From assembly GCA_963576725.1 (NCBI GenBank), contig OY755240.1, positions 62,664,003 through 62,728,002 on the forward strand: a stretch of 64,000 nt of DNA, written 5' to 3'. The position numbers were made by a program, and so were the translations under genes. Each line of letters starts with the position of its first letter. The stretch's first letter is position 1. The notes under the pieces are model-generated. The model had not been told where the DNA came from. It did not search any database and saw only the letters and a program-made list of their open reading frames with translations. This document shows, in pieces, positions 22,467-32,709 of this stretch. Source of the stretch: Azorinus chamasolen. Its lineage: Eukaryota; Mollusca; Bivalvia; Cardiida; Solecurtidae.

Positions 22467-23131
22467 GGGGGCAGTACACAGAAGATTGTCAATTTCAGCC
22501 GAGCTAGACACCCCCATCCACTGTTTCACTGTAATTCTGTCCCTTTCAAACACACCTGGAACAAATAAAGACCCCAGCTCTAGAGACAAGCCCCAGAAGG
22601 ATGGAAAATGCTACAAGAAATCATAGTAAACATGTATTCAAACTAAATTTTGACTAATTTTTCAGTTTGTACTGGTCGCCAAAATTCATTAAAAAAAGCC
22701 CGAAAACATGTTTTTCCGACAAAAAATTGCATAAGCCATTGGCGCCTCAATGCCTTAGCGCAAACTGTTTCCTGCTTCCCCAGACCCACTACCATCAGCA
22801 AATAAAGTTAAAAATATGAGGTAACCATCTCGTTCTTTCACATTTTCCATGTGTTTGACCCTACCCAAAATTTCACTCTTTTTCCCTACCATTTAAGCAG
22901 AGTCCTTTAGTTTCGAATTTTCCACCTAACTCAAAACAAATCACTTGCAAAGGTCATGACCTTGGTGCTTATTTTCATTAAAACATGTCCAAAAGTTGGA
23001 TTTTCATGCATAACATGCTTCAGTATTTTTTATTATAGTCTGAACCACCTTTAAACTTAGCATTTACCTTAGATTAAGGAATTTGACCGGGGCCAATTCG
23101 CATATTCGGTTCCTTATTGTGTACTGCCTCC
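22467..23131. mobile_element. TTAA-flanked MITE, array copy E
   Basis: Same insertion point and length as copy A; GGTTCC form. Confidence 0.88.
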
Positions 23132-23928
23132 TTAAAGAAGCAGAAAATGTTGGAAACTCCATCTAAAAAACATTCTCCTAGTTATTTGGACATATTTCAA
23201 TAAAAATATCACCAAACATTGTTTGCTGAAGGCCCCTGTAGGCTGTTTCCAGCATTTCCCTAACATGTGTAAAAGTGCATTTTTAACTGAATTTTCACAC
23301 TATTTCATACTCTATAGTACCCCTAGGAAATGTCTTAAATGTTTCCTGCTGATGCTTAAATCAGACTGTTTTGTCCTATAATCAACTCCTGGATAGCTGT
23401 ATTACCTGTAAAAACTTTACAACATGTGTTTTTACTTTAAAAAAGACTGAAATTAGATGCAAAATAGCATTTTCGGGGTCGTCCGAGGCAATGTTTTCAT
23501 GAAATTTCTATCTTTAGAGAACCAAACTCAAGCTTCTTATCATTTTCAAAGCTCTTTTACTGTTTTTTAATTATCTCCCTACACAGTCAAGTAAAAATTC
23601 ATCACAAAAAGCTGTTTAGGTCTGTTCTAGGCAATGTTTACAAAATTAGCTTCCAGTGTAAGGGAGATAATTCACACAGATTTGCTTGTATACACTTTAT
23701 AAAAGCTAAAATTTTCCTTCCAACTAAAAAACTGCCCACCACATGTCTGTTGGCCGTGTAATCTGATACTATATAAACAAGATTAGCCTCCAAACAATGA
23801 CCCAAGCTGATCTGGCATTGACTAATAGCCCATTTAGACACACTGCAGTGTTTAAAAACTCCATTCCTTGTGGATACTTAGAGAAGTGCACACAGTTACT
23901 TGAATTTTCACAATAACTGACTGCTACA

Positions 23929-25827
23929 ATGGAAACCAACCCGAAAAAATATAGAATGAGTTGTAATAACAACCAAAAGAAGAAGGGCACCCAGTTCAAA
24001 AAAAATTGGAGGAAAAATACACCGTCTTTGAGAGAAGAATTACCTGAACATGTAATATCTGGAGCCGTCTGTTCCGAGACGACACAACGGATCTTGAGGC
24101 CAACTCCACAAGAAGCGCTTGATATAGACTATATGGCCAGTAACACACCGAGGGATCACAGTTTAACTGGAACTAGCTTGAATCTGAGGCCAATACCTGA
24201 AAGAAAGGAAAACAATATCAGTGGCGAAGGCGTAAACGAGGAAAATATTATTGTTAATGTAGGAAAAATGGCAGAGCTTGTGCAGGATGTACATAAAACA
24301 GTGTGCAGTAACCCACAAATGCATGTTAAAATACAAAAGAGGATGGGACTATGTGTATTTCTAACAGTGCAGTGTCAATTTTGCAAATACAAATCACCTC
24401 TTCTTCCAATGACCGAAACAGTTAAACCGCATAAAGGACCATTGGGTGGAGTTTTGAATGAGACTGTAGTCCTATCTGTCATGAAATCCAAAGTTGGACT
24501 TGAAGATGTTTCCAATGTTCTAGCATGCTTGAATATTAAACCTCCAAGCCATACAACCATGCAGAAAAAACTGAACAAACTGAGTAACACTGTAACTGAA
24601 CTAAATGAAGAGCAAATGCTGAAAAACCAGGAATACGTTGCAAAGGTCTCACAGATGGCAGGAACCGAGACGTCCGCTGACGTCCAGTTTGATGTGGCAT
24701 ATACAAGCCGGCCACAGGGCGGAAGTGAAAAGGCGATGCAGAGCTTTGGGTTTTTAATCGAGCACTCAACAACCCAGAAGCTTCCTATTGCACTGAGTAC
24801 TGCAAATAAGCACTGCAAAAGACGTGACTGTTCACATGAGAATTGCACTAAAAACTACAAAAGTGACTCATCGATTGCTTCAAGTGAACGCGCATTACTA
24901 CATCAGTCACTGCAAAAGGTTGATGATGCCGGACGCCTTACAGTGCGCTCTATAACTACAGATGCCAGTACGCAAGCTGCAAAAGCAATTAGGGACTACT
25001 ATGATGAAAGAAGGAGACCAAGAGCCACTCACTTTAAATGCTTAGTCCATAGGCTTAGAACGCTCGAGAAGAATATACGTGCCGCAAACCTAAAAAGCAT
25101 TCCGAAGCTCTATGACAAGTCTATTTACCACCGCAAGCTGGCTTCGGGCATTCGGGCAAGACTACGACTCGAGTTCAACAATCTTAAACGTCGTCGAATG
25201 ACAGACTCACAGTTCATTCAGACCAGCACCGATGCTGTAGAGAATGTGCTAAAGTGCTTTTCTGGACAACACCAAGATTGTTGCCGTAAATCGACAGTCT
25301 GCGTCAGTCCCGAACCGACCTACAGCACCAGTCATTTACCATATGGGGCGCATTTGGAGCTTAACAGTGTTGACCTACAATCTGTACAAAGTAAGATAAA
25401 CTGTGTATTTGCTGAGACTGGACTGAAAGAAGTGTGCAGAATGTACAACACCAATATGTGCGAAAGCCTTAATTCATTTGTTTTCAATCACGCGCCTAAG
25501 TCATCTTGTTATAGCCGCAATTTTACAGGCCTAGTTCATTCCGCAGCCCATTCCAAATCATTGGGTCCAGGCCGTGCTACCATACGCTTAGCCGAAGCGA
25601 CTGGAACAACAATTAAAACGGACGCCCCAATGTACAGAGCAATGATGCGGAAAGACAGACTCAGGGAGCTGCATTCAAAGAGAAAGTCATCTACCAAATA
25701 TAAGCAAATGCGATATTACCTAAGGAAGAGGAGGGCCAATGTAACTTTATTTAAGAGCTCCTTATACAGTGCAGATAATGTAGCTTCTCACAGTGCCAGT
25801 GACCACAATTATGGCCTATCTGTGTAA
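23929..25827 (+). CDS. Mutator-like DDE transposase, copy 7 (last)
   Basis: Full-length 632 aa, Asn30 form, with one private change, Lys95 to Asn (ERKENN). This is the rightmost transposase of the array; its downstream spacer is cut at the MITE. Confidence 0.82.
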   Translation: METNPKKYRMSCNNNQKKKGTQFKKNWRKNTPSLREELPEHVISGAVCSETTQRILRPTPQEALDIDYMASNTPRDHSLTGTSLNLRPIPERKENNISGEGVNEENIIVNVGKMAELVQDVHKTVCSNPQMHVKIQKRMGLCVFLTVQCQFCKYKSPLLPMTETVKPHKGPLGGVLNETVVLSVMKSKVGLEDVSNVLACLNIKPPSHTTMQKKLNKLSNTVTELNEEQMLKNQEYVAKVSQMAGTETSADVQFDVAYTSRPQGGSEKAMQSFGFLIEHSTTQKLPIALSTANKHCKRRDCSHENCTKNYKSDSSIASSERALLHQSLQKVDDAGRLTVRSITTDASTQAAKAIRDYYDERRRPRATHFKCLVHRLRTLEKNIRAANLKSIPKLYDKSIYHRKLASGIRARLRLEFNNLKRRRMTDSQFIQTSTDAVENVLKCFSGQHQDCCRKSTVCVSPEPTYSTSHLPYGAHLELNSVDLQSVQSKINCVFAETGLKEVCRMYNTNMCESLNSFVFNHAPKSSCYSRNFTGLVHSAAHSKSLGPGRATIRLAEATGTTIKTDAPMYRAMMRKDRLRELHSKRKSSTKYKQMRYYLRKRRANVTLFKSSLYSADNVASHSASDHNYGLSV

Positions 25828-25832
25828 CAAAA

Positions 25833-26276
25833 TCAAAACAAACAAACAAAAGTAACGCACGCAGAACTAATGTCGAACTTCAAGCAAACTATTACCGCGG
25901 ACAGTAGACAATGTGCATAACCCCTGTGACCGGTACATTCACCATTCAGGACACATGTTTTTCTTGAATTATTGACACTGGCAGGCTCATAGGAAAGGTG
26001 TGTGGGTATTATGCATAGCTTATTGTGACACAAATGAGAGACATGCAAATTTGGATCTAGTGTTTTTGAAGAGGAAATGAAGTATGCCAGTCTGTGTACA
26101 TGGACTTTTATACGCTTGCTGTGTACAGAAATGCGGTGAACACCATAACCATATCTATCTATCTGACCTGTCCAGAGCTCACAGTGACCAAATATGCGTG
26201 ATTTTGTGTGCAATGCAGTAGACTGTTGTTCAATGAGCTGCCAGCTAGGAGGTTTGGAGAAAAACTCACTTGCCAT
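25833..26276 (-). CDS. His-Cys-box nuclease, copy 7 (last)
   Basis: Phe6 form. All predicted zinc-binding and catalytic positions are kept. Its upstream region runs only about 335 bp before the terminal MITE, so any promoter beyond the MITE in the other units is replaced here by unrelated DNA. Confidence 0.8.
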   Translation of the reverse strand: MASEFFSKPPSWQLIEQQSTALHTKSRIFGHCELWTGQIDRYGYGVHRISVHSKRIKVHVHRLAYFISSSKTLDPNLHVSHLCHNKLCIIPTHLSYEPASVNNSRKTCVLNGECTGHRGYAHCLLSAVIVCLKFDISSACVTFVCLF

Positions 26277-26614
26277 GTGCTCGAAGGGCTATTCAGCACC
26301 TGAAAATTCATTTTTAAAGGTAAATTTACCTCTATTATCCTCTGTTTGACACTTTAGTATCATTACGGCCAACAGACTGCTTAAAAAATTCAATTTACAC
26401 CCATTTCGAAGTAAATTTTTAACAATAACAAACCTGAGAAAATCTGCCATTAGTCACAGCCGTAATTACCTCCCCTGTTTAGGTCCCTGTAATTTTTACC
26501 TAATTGTAAGAAATACACCATAAATAACATTTTCCGACCAGAAGTTGATTACAAAGTCTGAAAAACAGTAAATCTACTCATTTAGGGTCAACTGAAAATT
26601 TTTTTTTTCCTTAA

Positions 26615-27263
26615 GGGGGCAGTACACAGAAGATTGTCAATTTCAGCCGAGCTAGACACCCCCATCCACTGTTTCACTGTAATTCTGTCCCTTTCAAACA
26701 CACCTGGAACAAATAAAGACCCCAGCTCTAGAGACAAGCCCCAGAAGGATGGAAAATGCTACAAGAAATCATAGTAAACATGTATTCAAACTAAATTTTG
26801 ACTAATTTTTCAGTTTGTACTGGTCGCCAAAATTTTCATTAAAAAAAGCCCGAAAACATGTTTTTCCGACAAAAAATTGCATAAGCCATTGGCGCCTCAA
26901 TGCCTTAGCGCAAACTGTTTCCTGCTTCCCCAGACCCACTACCATCAGCAAATAAAGTTAAAAATATGAGGTAACCATCTCGTTCTTTCACATTTTCCAT
27001 GTGTTTGACCCTACCCAAAATTTCACTCTTTTTCCCTACCATTTAAGCAGAGTCCTTTAGTTTCGAATTTTCCACCTAACTCAAAACAAATCACTTGCAA
27101 AGGTCATGACCTTGGTGCTTATTTTCATTAAAACATGTCCAAAAGCTGGATTTTCATGCATAACATGCTTCAGTATTTTTTATTATAGTCTGAACCACCT
27201 TTAAACTTAGCATTTACCTTAGAGCCAATTCGCATATTCGGTACCTTATTGTGTACTGCCTCC
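26615..27263. mobile_element. Diverged TTAA MITE copy at the array edge
   Basis: A 649-bp copy with TTAA at 26611-26614 and 27264-27267. It differs from the array MITEs by a 2-bp insertion (near 26833), an 18-bp deletion near 27222 and several substitutions. To its right the sequence is not the transposon unit, so this MITE forms the array boundary. Confidence 0.85.
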
Positions 27264-27427
27264 TTAATACCGGAAATCATGGCTTTGGACTGTTCTGGTA
27301 CCCTACTTTTATTATGCACAGGATCGTGGTGTTGATATAAGCTGGGTACCAGAAAAGGATCGACAGGGGTGATTTCCCCTTTTTGGTAATGTATAAATAA
27401 TAGACATCTCTTCAGTTTGTAATGCCA

Positions 27428-27490
27428 GCCCTTCGGGCGAGTGTTTGTTCTGTATGTGGTGTTTCCTGCATGACTCATTTTTGTACTTTT
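27428..27490 (+). mobile_element. Naiad-related fragment (3' region)
   Basis: About 60 bp (TTCGGGCGAGTGTTTGTTCT onward) match the reverse complement of 29525-29582, the 3' region of the Naiad fragment further right, with one or two mismatches. The flanking 27268-27427 may belong to the same insertion but has no match I could see. Confidence 0.6.
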
Positions 27491-27499
27491 GGTACCCTC

Positions 27500-28455
27500 T
27501 TTTTATCCCCTCGTTTCGTTTCGGAGGAGATGAAAACTAGTGGGTATAAATAGATAATATTATTTCTATTTTCTCATTCTTGGGTAGGATATGCCAGAGA
27601 TATGCACGAATATGTCTCTGGATATGCTACTTCCATACATGAGACATGAAAATAGCCGTTTTCCCTCATTGTGACCGTGTGACTATTTACTGTATACTGT
27701 ATAATAGATGTAAATGCTTCTTGCATAAAAGCGAGACTTTGTAGTATTTAAAAATAAAAATTGGAAAATTGGAAAAATTGAAAGGAATGTTGACCCCATG
27801 CAGTGTATTTTGGGAGCTGACTGTCAGGAATCTGATTCACAAATTAATAAGGCGGGCTACCATCACAGAGGATCAATGTATAATTGCACCACTTTATCTC
27901 TTGTGGCTATGTACCCTGACTGGACACTGCAGGAGCACAGCTGGATACTGTGTATATAGTGGGTCACTTATATAAAGGAGTTTTGAAATGCCTTTAAGGT
28001 TTTCCGTATGTTTATTTGTCTGATCTGAGCCAGATAATGTTGTAAATTAGATATATTGCCTTTTTTGAGCTAGATCCTTACAAAAAAGATGGCCCAAATT
28101 GAGAAAACCTGGAAAGAGATCCTCTGATTAGGCTATTTTCTTTGGCAATAAATTTTTATAAATTCTTAATTTATGCTCATAATGTATCTAAAGATCTGAG
28201 GTTTGTTAAGGAAACTTGATAAAATGGTAATTTGTGTATTTGATGATTAATTGGTGAGGAGTTTCAATCTAAAAGACATGGACCCTTTACTGCTGAGATA
28301 TTAAAACTTATTTTATAAATTTTATTTGGCAATTCTGAATATAGATTTGATAGTTTTGATTAAATAACTGCTGATTAGACTATTTTTTAGTATTTTAAAA
28401 TGTATCTTTATAATTAAGTTATTATTTTGCCTTAAGTTCTAATTAGTGACAAATG
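27500..28455. other. Stretch without recognised content
   Basis: AT-rich sequence with no convincing reading frame, RNA or repeat that I can name. Confidence 0.5.
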
Positions 28456-28460
28456 CCCTC

Positions 28461-28600
28461 AGCCAATCAGATAGCTGGATTTAGGTCATGTGAAAGGGGC
28501 TGTTCTATGGGCTATAAAACAGGTGCCCCTAGCTGGCTCTCACACACTCTCTCAGACACTACAATTAAAAAACCAGTTCTACCTTCCCCTGGCAGGTAAA
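28461..28600 (+). promoter_or_regulatory. Candidate CCAAT/TATA promoter with a short 5' exon
   Basis: An AGCCAATCAG box (28461-28470) is followed 43 bp later by TATAAAA (28513-28519), then a pyrimidine-rich start region near 28540-28550. A splice donor GGCAG|GTAAAA has its GT at 28596-28597. This order fits a polymerase II promoter with an untranslated exon of about 50 bp. No coding exon that would belong to it is visible. A retroelement LTR is an alternative. Confidence 0.4.
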
Positions 28601-29490
28601 ACTTGTTTTTCCAGTTGATACTTATTTCTTAAATTAGATTAAGAATATTTTTTGATAAATTATTTTAATCTTAACTGCTTTTCTAAAATAGAGTGTGTCA
28701 TTTTCAAGCAAATCAGAATTAGCACCATTTTTGGTATTTTTCTTACTTATAGTATATGGCTATTTGCTATGTGGGGCTTTTTTTTGCTTGTGTAGCACTA
28801 GTGTGCAACCTATTTATCTTTGTTGCAATTATTATTAGTTTGGCTGTGGTTGCAATTCAGTAGCACATTCTTAGTTTCTGGCTGGCTCTGGTCAATTGTG
28901 AGAATATCACTTTGCTTTATAGACAGTGATTTGTATTGAATCTGATCAAATATAAAAAGTGGTTAAACTGATTTCAGCCTTTATTGTATTTTTAGTTTTC
29001 TGACCTATTGGTCAGTGGTGTCCATCCTGACAACTGTTTACCTCACTAATTTTATGCTAATTCTTCGTAACATTGGGAAGGTAAACACCCCCCTTAAACC
29101 GACTTGTCAACACTGGTGTCATAATCGTGATCTTTGGTTTAAGAGGTTTTTCTAAATCATTTTTGCTAGGTGTGATAAGTATCCTTTCTACATCAGCTTC
29201 AGCTTCAGCCTATAAGCATACAATCCTTAAAACCAGTCACAGACATATTTGTCTAGTGAAGCTTTACAAGATCGAACTTATACCTTCGATCTAGATCTCT
29301 GGTTATAAACTCTGAAGGGTGGTGATCCCCCGAAAGTAAAAATTGCAACACAAAAAGAGAAAAATGCAGACTCGGTTTTGTTGAGTCAGTTCATGAGCAG
29401 TAATTGAAAGTGCAACACTGCTCACGCCCCCTAGCACCGGCTTAAGCGGTATTAAATTTTCAGAACAAGAAGTACTGAAATTCATGATCT
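28601..29490. other. Stretch without recognised content
   Basis: AT-rich, non-coding by inspection. No repeat boundaries were seen; it could be intron of the putative transcript starting near 28545. Confidence 0.45.
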
Positions 29491-29509
29491 CGAAGGATCA
29501 GAAGGTATA

Positions 29510-30114
29510 ACAACACTGAGTATAAAAGTACAAAAATGAGTCATGCAGGAAACACCATATACAGAACAAACACTCGCCCGAACAGCAACACAAGGAAACA
29601 GCAAATGTACATAGGTAGAAAAAACAACAAGAGACGCACAAAGACAACACAAACATACAATAGGAAGAAGATGGAAGTACCGCCTTGGAACGGTCAGTGA
29701 CAAAAGTCACCGGGGTTTTAAACCGGTTTATGGGCGCCCAACCTCACCCTTATTCCATCCCGATCCTAAAAGACAAACAGTGTAAATAAACGTATCCCCT
29801 CTCCGACTAATCTACAACAACCACGACAGCAAATACAGTGGTAAAGTGCATGTATAACAAAAAAACATTTAATTGAACATACTGTATCCACCTATCGCTA
29901 GTGTACTCAATGATTGAGCTGCAAACAGAGTAACTGTAGAAAAGTAATAAAGGGTACGACAACAATGAAATAGTACAGATATTCGACGTTCTCCTTCCAT
30001 TTCTGGATTTAAGAGGTCGCCTCCATAGAGTACTAAACCTTTCTTGTCGGCGTACATGCAAAGAGGCCAGCGTGATTGCCAACTGTAAAAGGGTTCACAA
30101 CCAAACATGCAGTA
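29510..30114 (-). mobile_element. Naiad (Penelope-like) fragment, 3' part, interrupted by the Polinton
   Basis: This stretch is collinear with the 3' end of the larger Naiad at 46.9-47.5 kb. Shared features are the last coding segment (Thr-Ala-Cys-Leu-Val then PFTVG), the TAG stop in the same place, and a 3' region with the palindrome AAACCGGTTTA. The fragment resumes at 43541 after the Polinton and ends near 43585, so this copy is strongly 5'-truncated. Confidence 0.8.
30110..30114. repeat. Left target-site duplication of the Polinton (CAGTA)
   Basis: It matches 43541-43545. The uninterrupted Naiad at 47.5 kb reads CATGCAGTGTGTTG at the corresponding place, which confirms the junction. Confidence 0.85.
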
Positions 30115-30249
30115 ATATATATACAAAAGGAGAGTTCTGGACCACCTCCTCCGGCTCACCTCGCCATACTGGCTCGGCTCAACTCCCCCGGATGGTCCAG
30201 AACAAGTTTCACTTCTCCTTTTATATATATATGTCATTGAGGTAAAAAA
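30115..30249. repeat. Polinton left terminal inverted repeat
   Basis: About 130 bp match the reverse complement of 43411-43540 with few differences. The repeat is itself partly palindromic: AGTTCTGGACC (about 30133) pairs with GGTCCAGAAC (about 30194), so each end could form a hairpin. Confidence 0.88.
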
Positions 30250-30590
30250 TAAATGGGGGAGGTGAGGGAGAGTGGGGGTCATTTTGAGGGTTTTGGGGTT
30301 TGAGGGGGAAAGAGGTACAAGGAGGATAAATGAGGGTGGAATGTTGGGGTTTACGGGGTTTTGTCGGGGTCGAGGGTACTTGAGGGGGTATATGTGGGTA
30401 AAATTGGTACTCGAGGGTAAAATGAGGGACAGTAGGGTGATGTAAAATAAAAATAAAATGTAGTGAGGGACTGAGAGAATCTTTCGTAGGAGGGAGAGGG
30501 TGTTAAAAATAAAAATGGGGTTAGTAGGTGACGAACACCGAACGTGAAAGTAAAAACAGAACGCTCCTATGTCCTATGTGCCCCCGATTG
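30250..30590. repeat. Polinton left subterminal G-rich repeats
   Basis: The stretch is purine-rich, with recurring GAGGG and TAAAAATAAAAA blocks. It is similar in inverted orientation to 42555-42905; both contain GGTACTCGAGGGTAAAA, ATCTTTCGT and the inner block ACCGAACGTGAAA...ACAGAACGCTCCTAT. The match is interrupted and diverged. Confidence 0.75.
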
Positions 30591-30611
30591 ACTAAAGAAA
30601 TTACCTTAAAA

Positions 30612-31313
30612 ATGAAGCAACCGACGGCTCCTTCGATATATCCGGAATTACCCCCTAACGAACCTCCAGCCCCTCCGGAATATAATTATAGATTACAGAA
30701 AATATCGGAGATTGAGAGAATATTAATCAATGAAAGAGATATAAGAAAATCATTACGAAAAAAATATAAACGAGGAATAAATATTACTGACGGAGTTGAC
30801 ACCAGTCTAATATCAGCTAGTATTATTTTAGCTGGAATCGGAGTAGCTATTCCTGTTCTGTTACCAATACAAATCGCAGCTGTAGTATGCGGAGGAGTGG
30901 GTATGTGCGTTAAAATAATAAGACGTAAATTAATGGCAAAAACGCAAAAACATTGTAATGTTCTATCAGTAGCGGAAAGTAAACTAAATAGTATTAAGGA
31001 TATTATATCTAAAGCTCTACAAGATTGAGAAATAAGGTCGGAAGAGTTTAAATTGGTTTTAAATGAAATGGAAAAATATTCTAAACTTAAAGAAGAAATC
31101 AGATCAATAAAAAAATTAGACGGTTCAGGAATAACTGAGGATGAAAAAAAAATTAATAAATCATGGAAGGGAAGAAGCGATGAATACTATACAAAACAGT
31201 TTAAAAACAGCATAATTTATACAATTAATAATAATAATATTCTGATTTGCTCAGCAATATGTTCTTATGGATTCGTTTATACGCTGAACGACCGCTTGCG
31301 TAAAACCCTTTGA
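30612..31313 (+). pseudogene. Conserved Polinton membrane protein, broken by a stop
   Basis: The start ATG lies in a CTTAAAAATG context. The protein has a Pro-rich N-terminus (YPELPPNEPPAPPEYNY), a basic segment, a hydrophobic stretch of about 45 residues with two possible membrane helices (SLISASIILAGIGVAI onward), and an amphipathic C-terminal part (KLNSIKDIISKALQD). An in-frame TGA at 31026-31028 interrupts it, and the same frame then continues to 31313 with matching character (VLNEMEKY). I recognise this as a protein common in invertebrate Polintons, with no known function; it may be a virion protein. It converges on and overlaps the next gene. Confidence 0.7.
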
Positions 31314-32040
31314 TGTATCGAGAACAAATGTAGTCCAAGCGTCTTTAACGCCATCATCTTGTTGAAGATAATCAATGTGAACTTTCTTAGGTGGGTCATA
31401 ATGACACGATGTAACGCCGCAATGTCGATCTCCCGGTACTTCGGGTCCGAATGTCATCTTAGTTAAATCGAGAACCGCCACTTTATTATCTGCAGTATGT
31501 TGACCCGAATTATCGTGCCTAAAATCTGTTCGTGTCCAGGCTATATGACCGCTAGTATATACATCTCCGAGACCATCGCCATTTGGATATAACTTTTGTC
31601 GCCAGTCCGCGTTAGGATCTACATTAAATTCTTTACATATACGTTCATACGCTTCACGGTCATAACTATTGTTAAAAGCATTCCAGCTTTCGTCTTGCGG
31701 TAGAGCGATACCTAATTCAAAGAGTATCCGTCTTGTTTGATAATAAATATGGAACAAGAATAGAGAACTAATCATCGAATCTTTCTGAGCAGATAAGTGA
31801 TTGTTGAAACCAACGCCACAACCCGTACTAGCGCACCATATTGCAAAGTTAAGTTGATTTTGATAGAATAAAAACCAGTCTGTGTTCCATCGTTGAACTA
31901 TATCATCTGATGCTACGTGCGGTAATTTATATTTTTTAAATAAATCTAGGAAATCTGCATTGAAACTTTTTCCATCTGATGTAATAACGATGGGTATATT
32001 GAGCTTTATCATTGTACTTGAAGGGATTTTGGATTGTCAT
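31251..32040 (-). pseudogene. Conserved Polinton protein of unknown function, frameshifted near its start
   Basis: The long frame (from about 32012 down to the TGA at 31251-31253) includes WCASTGCGVGF, a Phe/Tyr/Arg-rich helix and the C-terminal motif GFTQAVVQRINESIRTY, which I recognise from proteins encoded in cnidarian and mollusc Polintons. The likely true start is the ATG at 32038-32040, in a TTTTAAAATG context and in another frame, so a small indel near 32015 separates start and body. Related proteins usually run beyond the final motif, so the terminal TGA may be a point mutation. Function is unknown; a structural role is possible given the late-gene neighbourhood. Confidence 0.7.
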
Positions 32041-32056
32041 TTTAAAACATTAAAAA

Positions 32057-32707
32057 ATGCATCATACAATTTCAAATATTGATAAAACTATTAACTTACA
32101 ACAATATATCGATAATAAAAATGGGGATAAATGTATCGGATTGAAATGTATTACGTACGATGTAGGTTGGTATAATATTGGTAAAGAATATATACAAAAG
32201 TTTGGTGATAAGTCGATAGTACAAATTCCAAATGGTTATTATAGTTTTCAACAAATATCCGATTATTTAAAACTTATAACATTACATTATCGGTAAATGA
32301 ATCTAATGGAATAGCATCTTTAATTTCTACCCATGAATTGAGATTGAGTAAAGATTTGAACTCTATATTAGGATTTGGTAAACGGAAATTTACCGCTAAT
32401 GATATACACATCGGTGAGAGAAGTATAGATTTCGCTATCTATAAATCGTTGTACGTTCATTTGGAACAAGTTAGTACTTCTCATAATTATCTCGATGGAA
32501 CTCCGAGTACATTGTTAGCGGTTATTCCGGTCGAAATTAAAGAATTTGGAGAGATAACGACAATTAGATTTGAAAATCCGGAATACAAAAGTTTAATGAA
32601 TGACGTTATAACTGAATTAAAATTAGAAATTAGAGATGAAAATAATAAAAAAAATAGTTAATCGTCTACCATTTAATTGCGTTTTAGAGTTAAAAGATTC
32701 TCTTTAA
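32057..32707 (+). pseudogene. Polinton minor capsid (penton-like) candidate, two frameshifts
   Basis: It starts 17 bp from the divergent gene on the other strand, in an ATTAAAAAATG context. Three segments in shifting frames form one gene: 32057 to about 32275 (IPNGYYSFQQISDYL), about 32275 to 32645 (LNSILGF...LYVHLEQVSTSHNYLDG...ELKLEIRDEN) and a short tail (RLPFNCVLELKD) ending at 32705-32707. The second shift lies in an A8 run. The pattern matches a protein commonly found beside the capsid gene in animal Polintons. The penton call is inference from position and beta-rich character. Confidence 0.6.
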
Positions 32708-32709
32708 AA

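Larger units (their letters stand above)
1..27267. repeat. Tandem array of a 4150-bp two-gene transposon unit
   Basis: Identical gene pairs recur with a period of exactly 4150 bp (transposase starts at 3179, 7329, 11479, 15629, 19779, 23929). The first step is 3434 bp because the leftmost unit lacks a 669-bp MITE plus its TTAA and a 47-bp segment. Units differ by only a handful of substitutions across 4 kb. The left edge lies outside the window. The right edge is at the TTAA after the last MITE (27264-27267), beyond which the sequence is unrelated to the unit. Arrangement is head to tail throughout, with no unique DNA between units. Confidence 0.97.

Noticed and set aside
1..27267. CRISPR-like or rDNA-like array
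   Set aside because: The unit is 4150 bp with two protein genes; no short direct repeats with spacers and no rRNA similarity seen.
29482..30282. Several minus-strand frames of 70-137 aa
   Set aside because: They sit in the Naiad 3' non-coding region and the Polinton TIR; only the short segment up to the shared TAG is coding.
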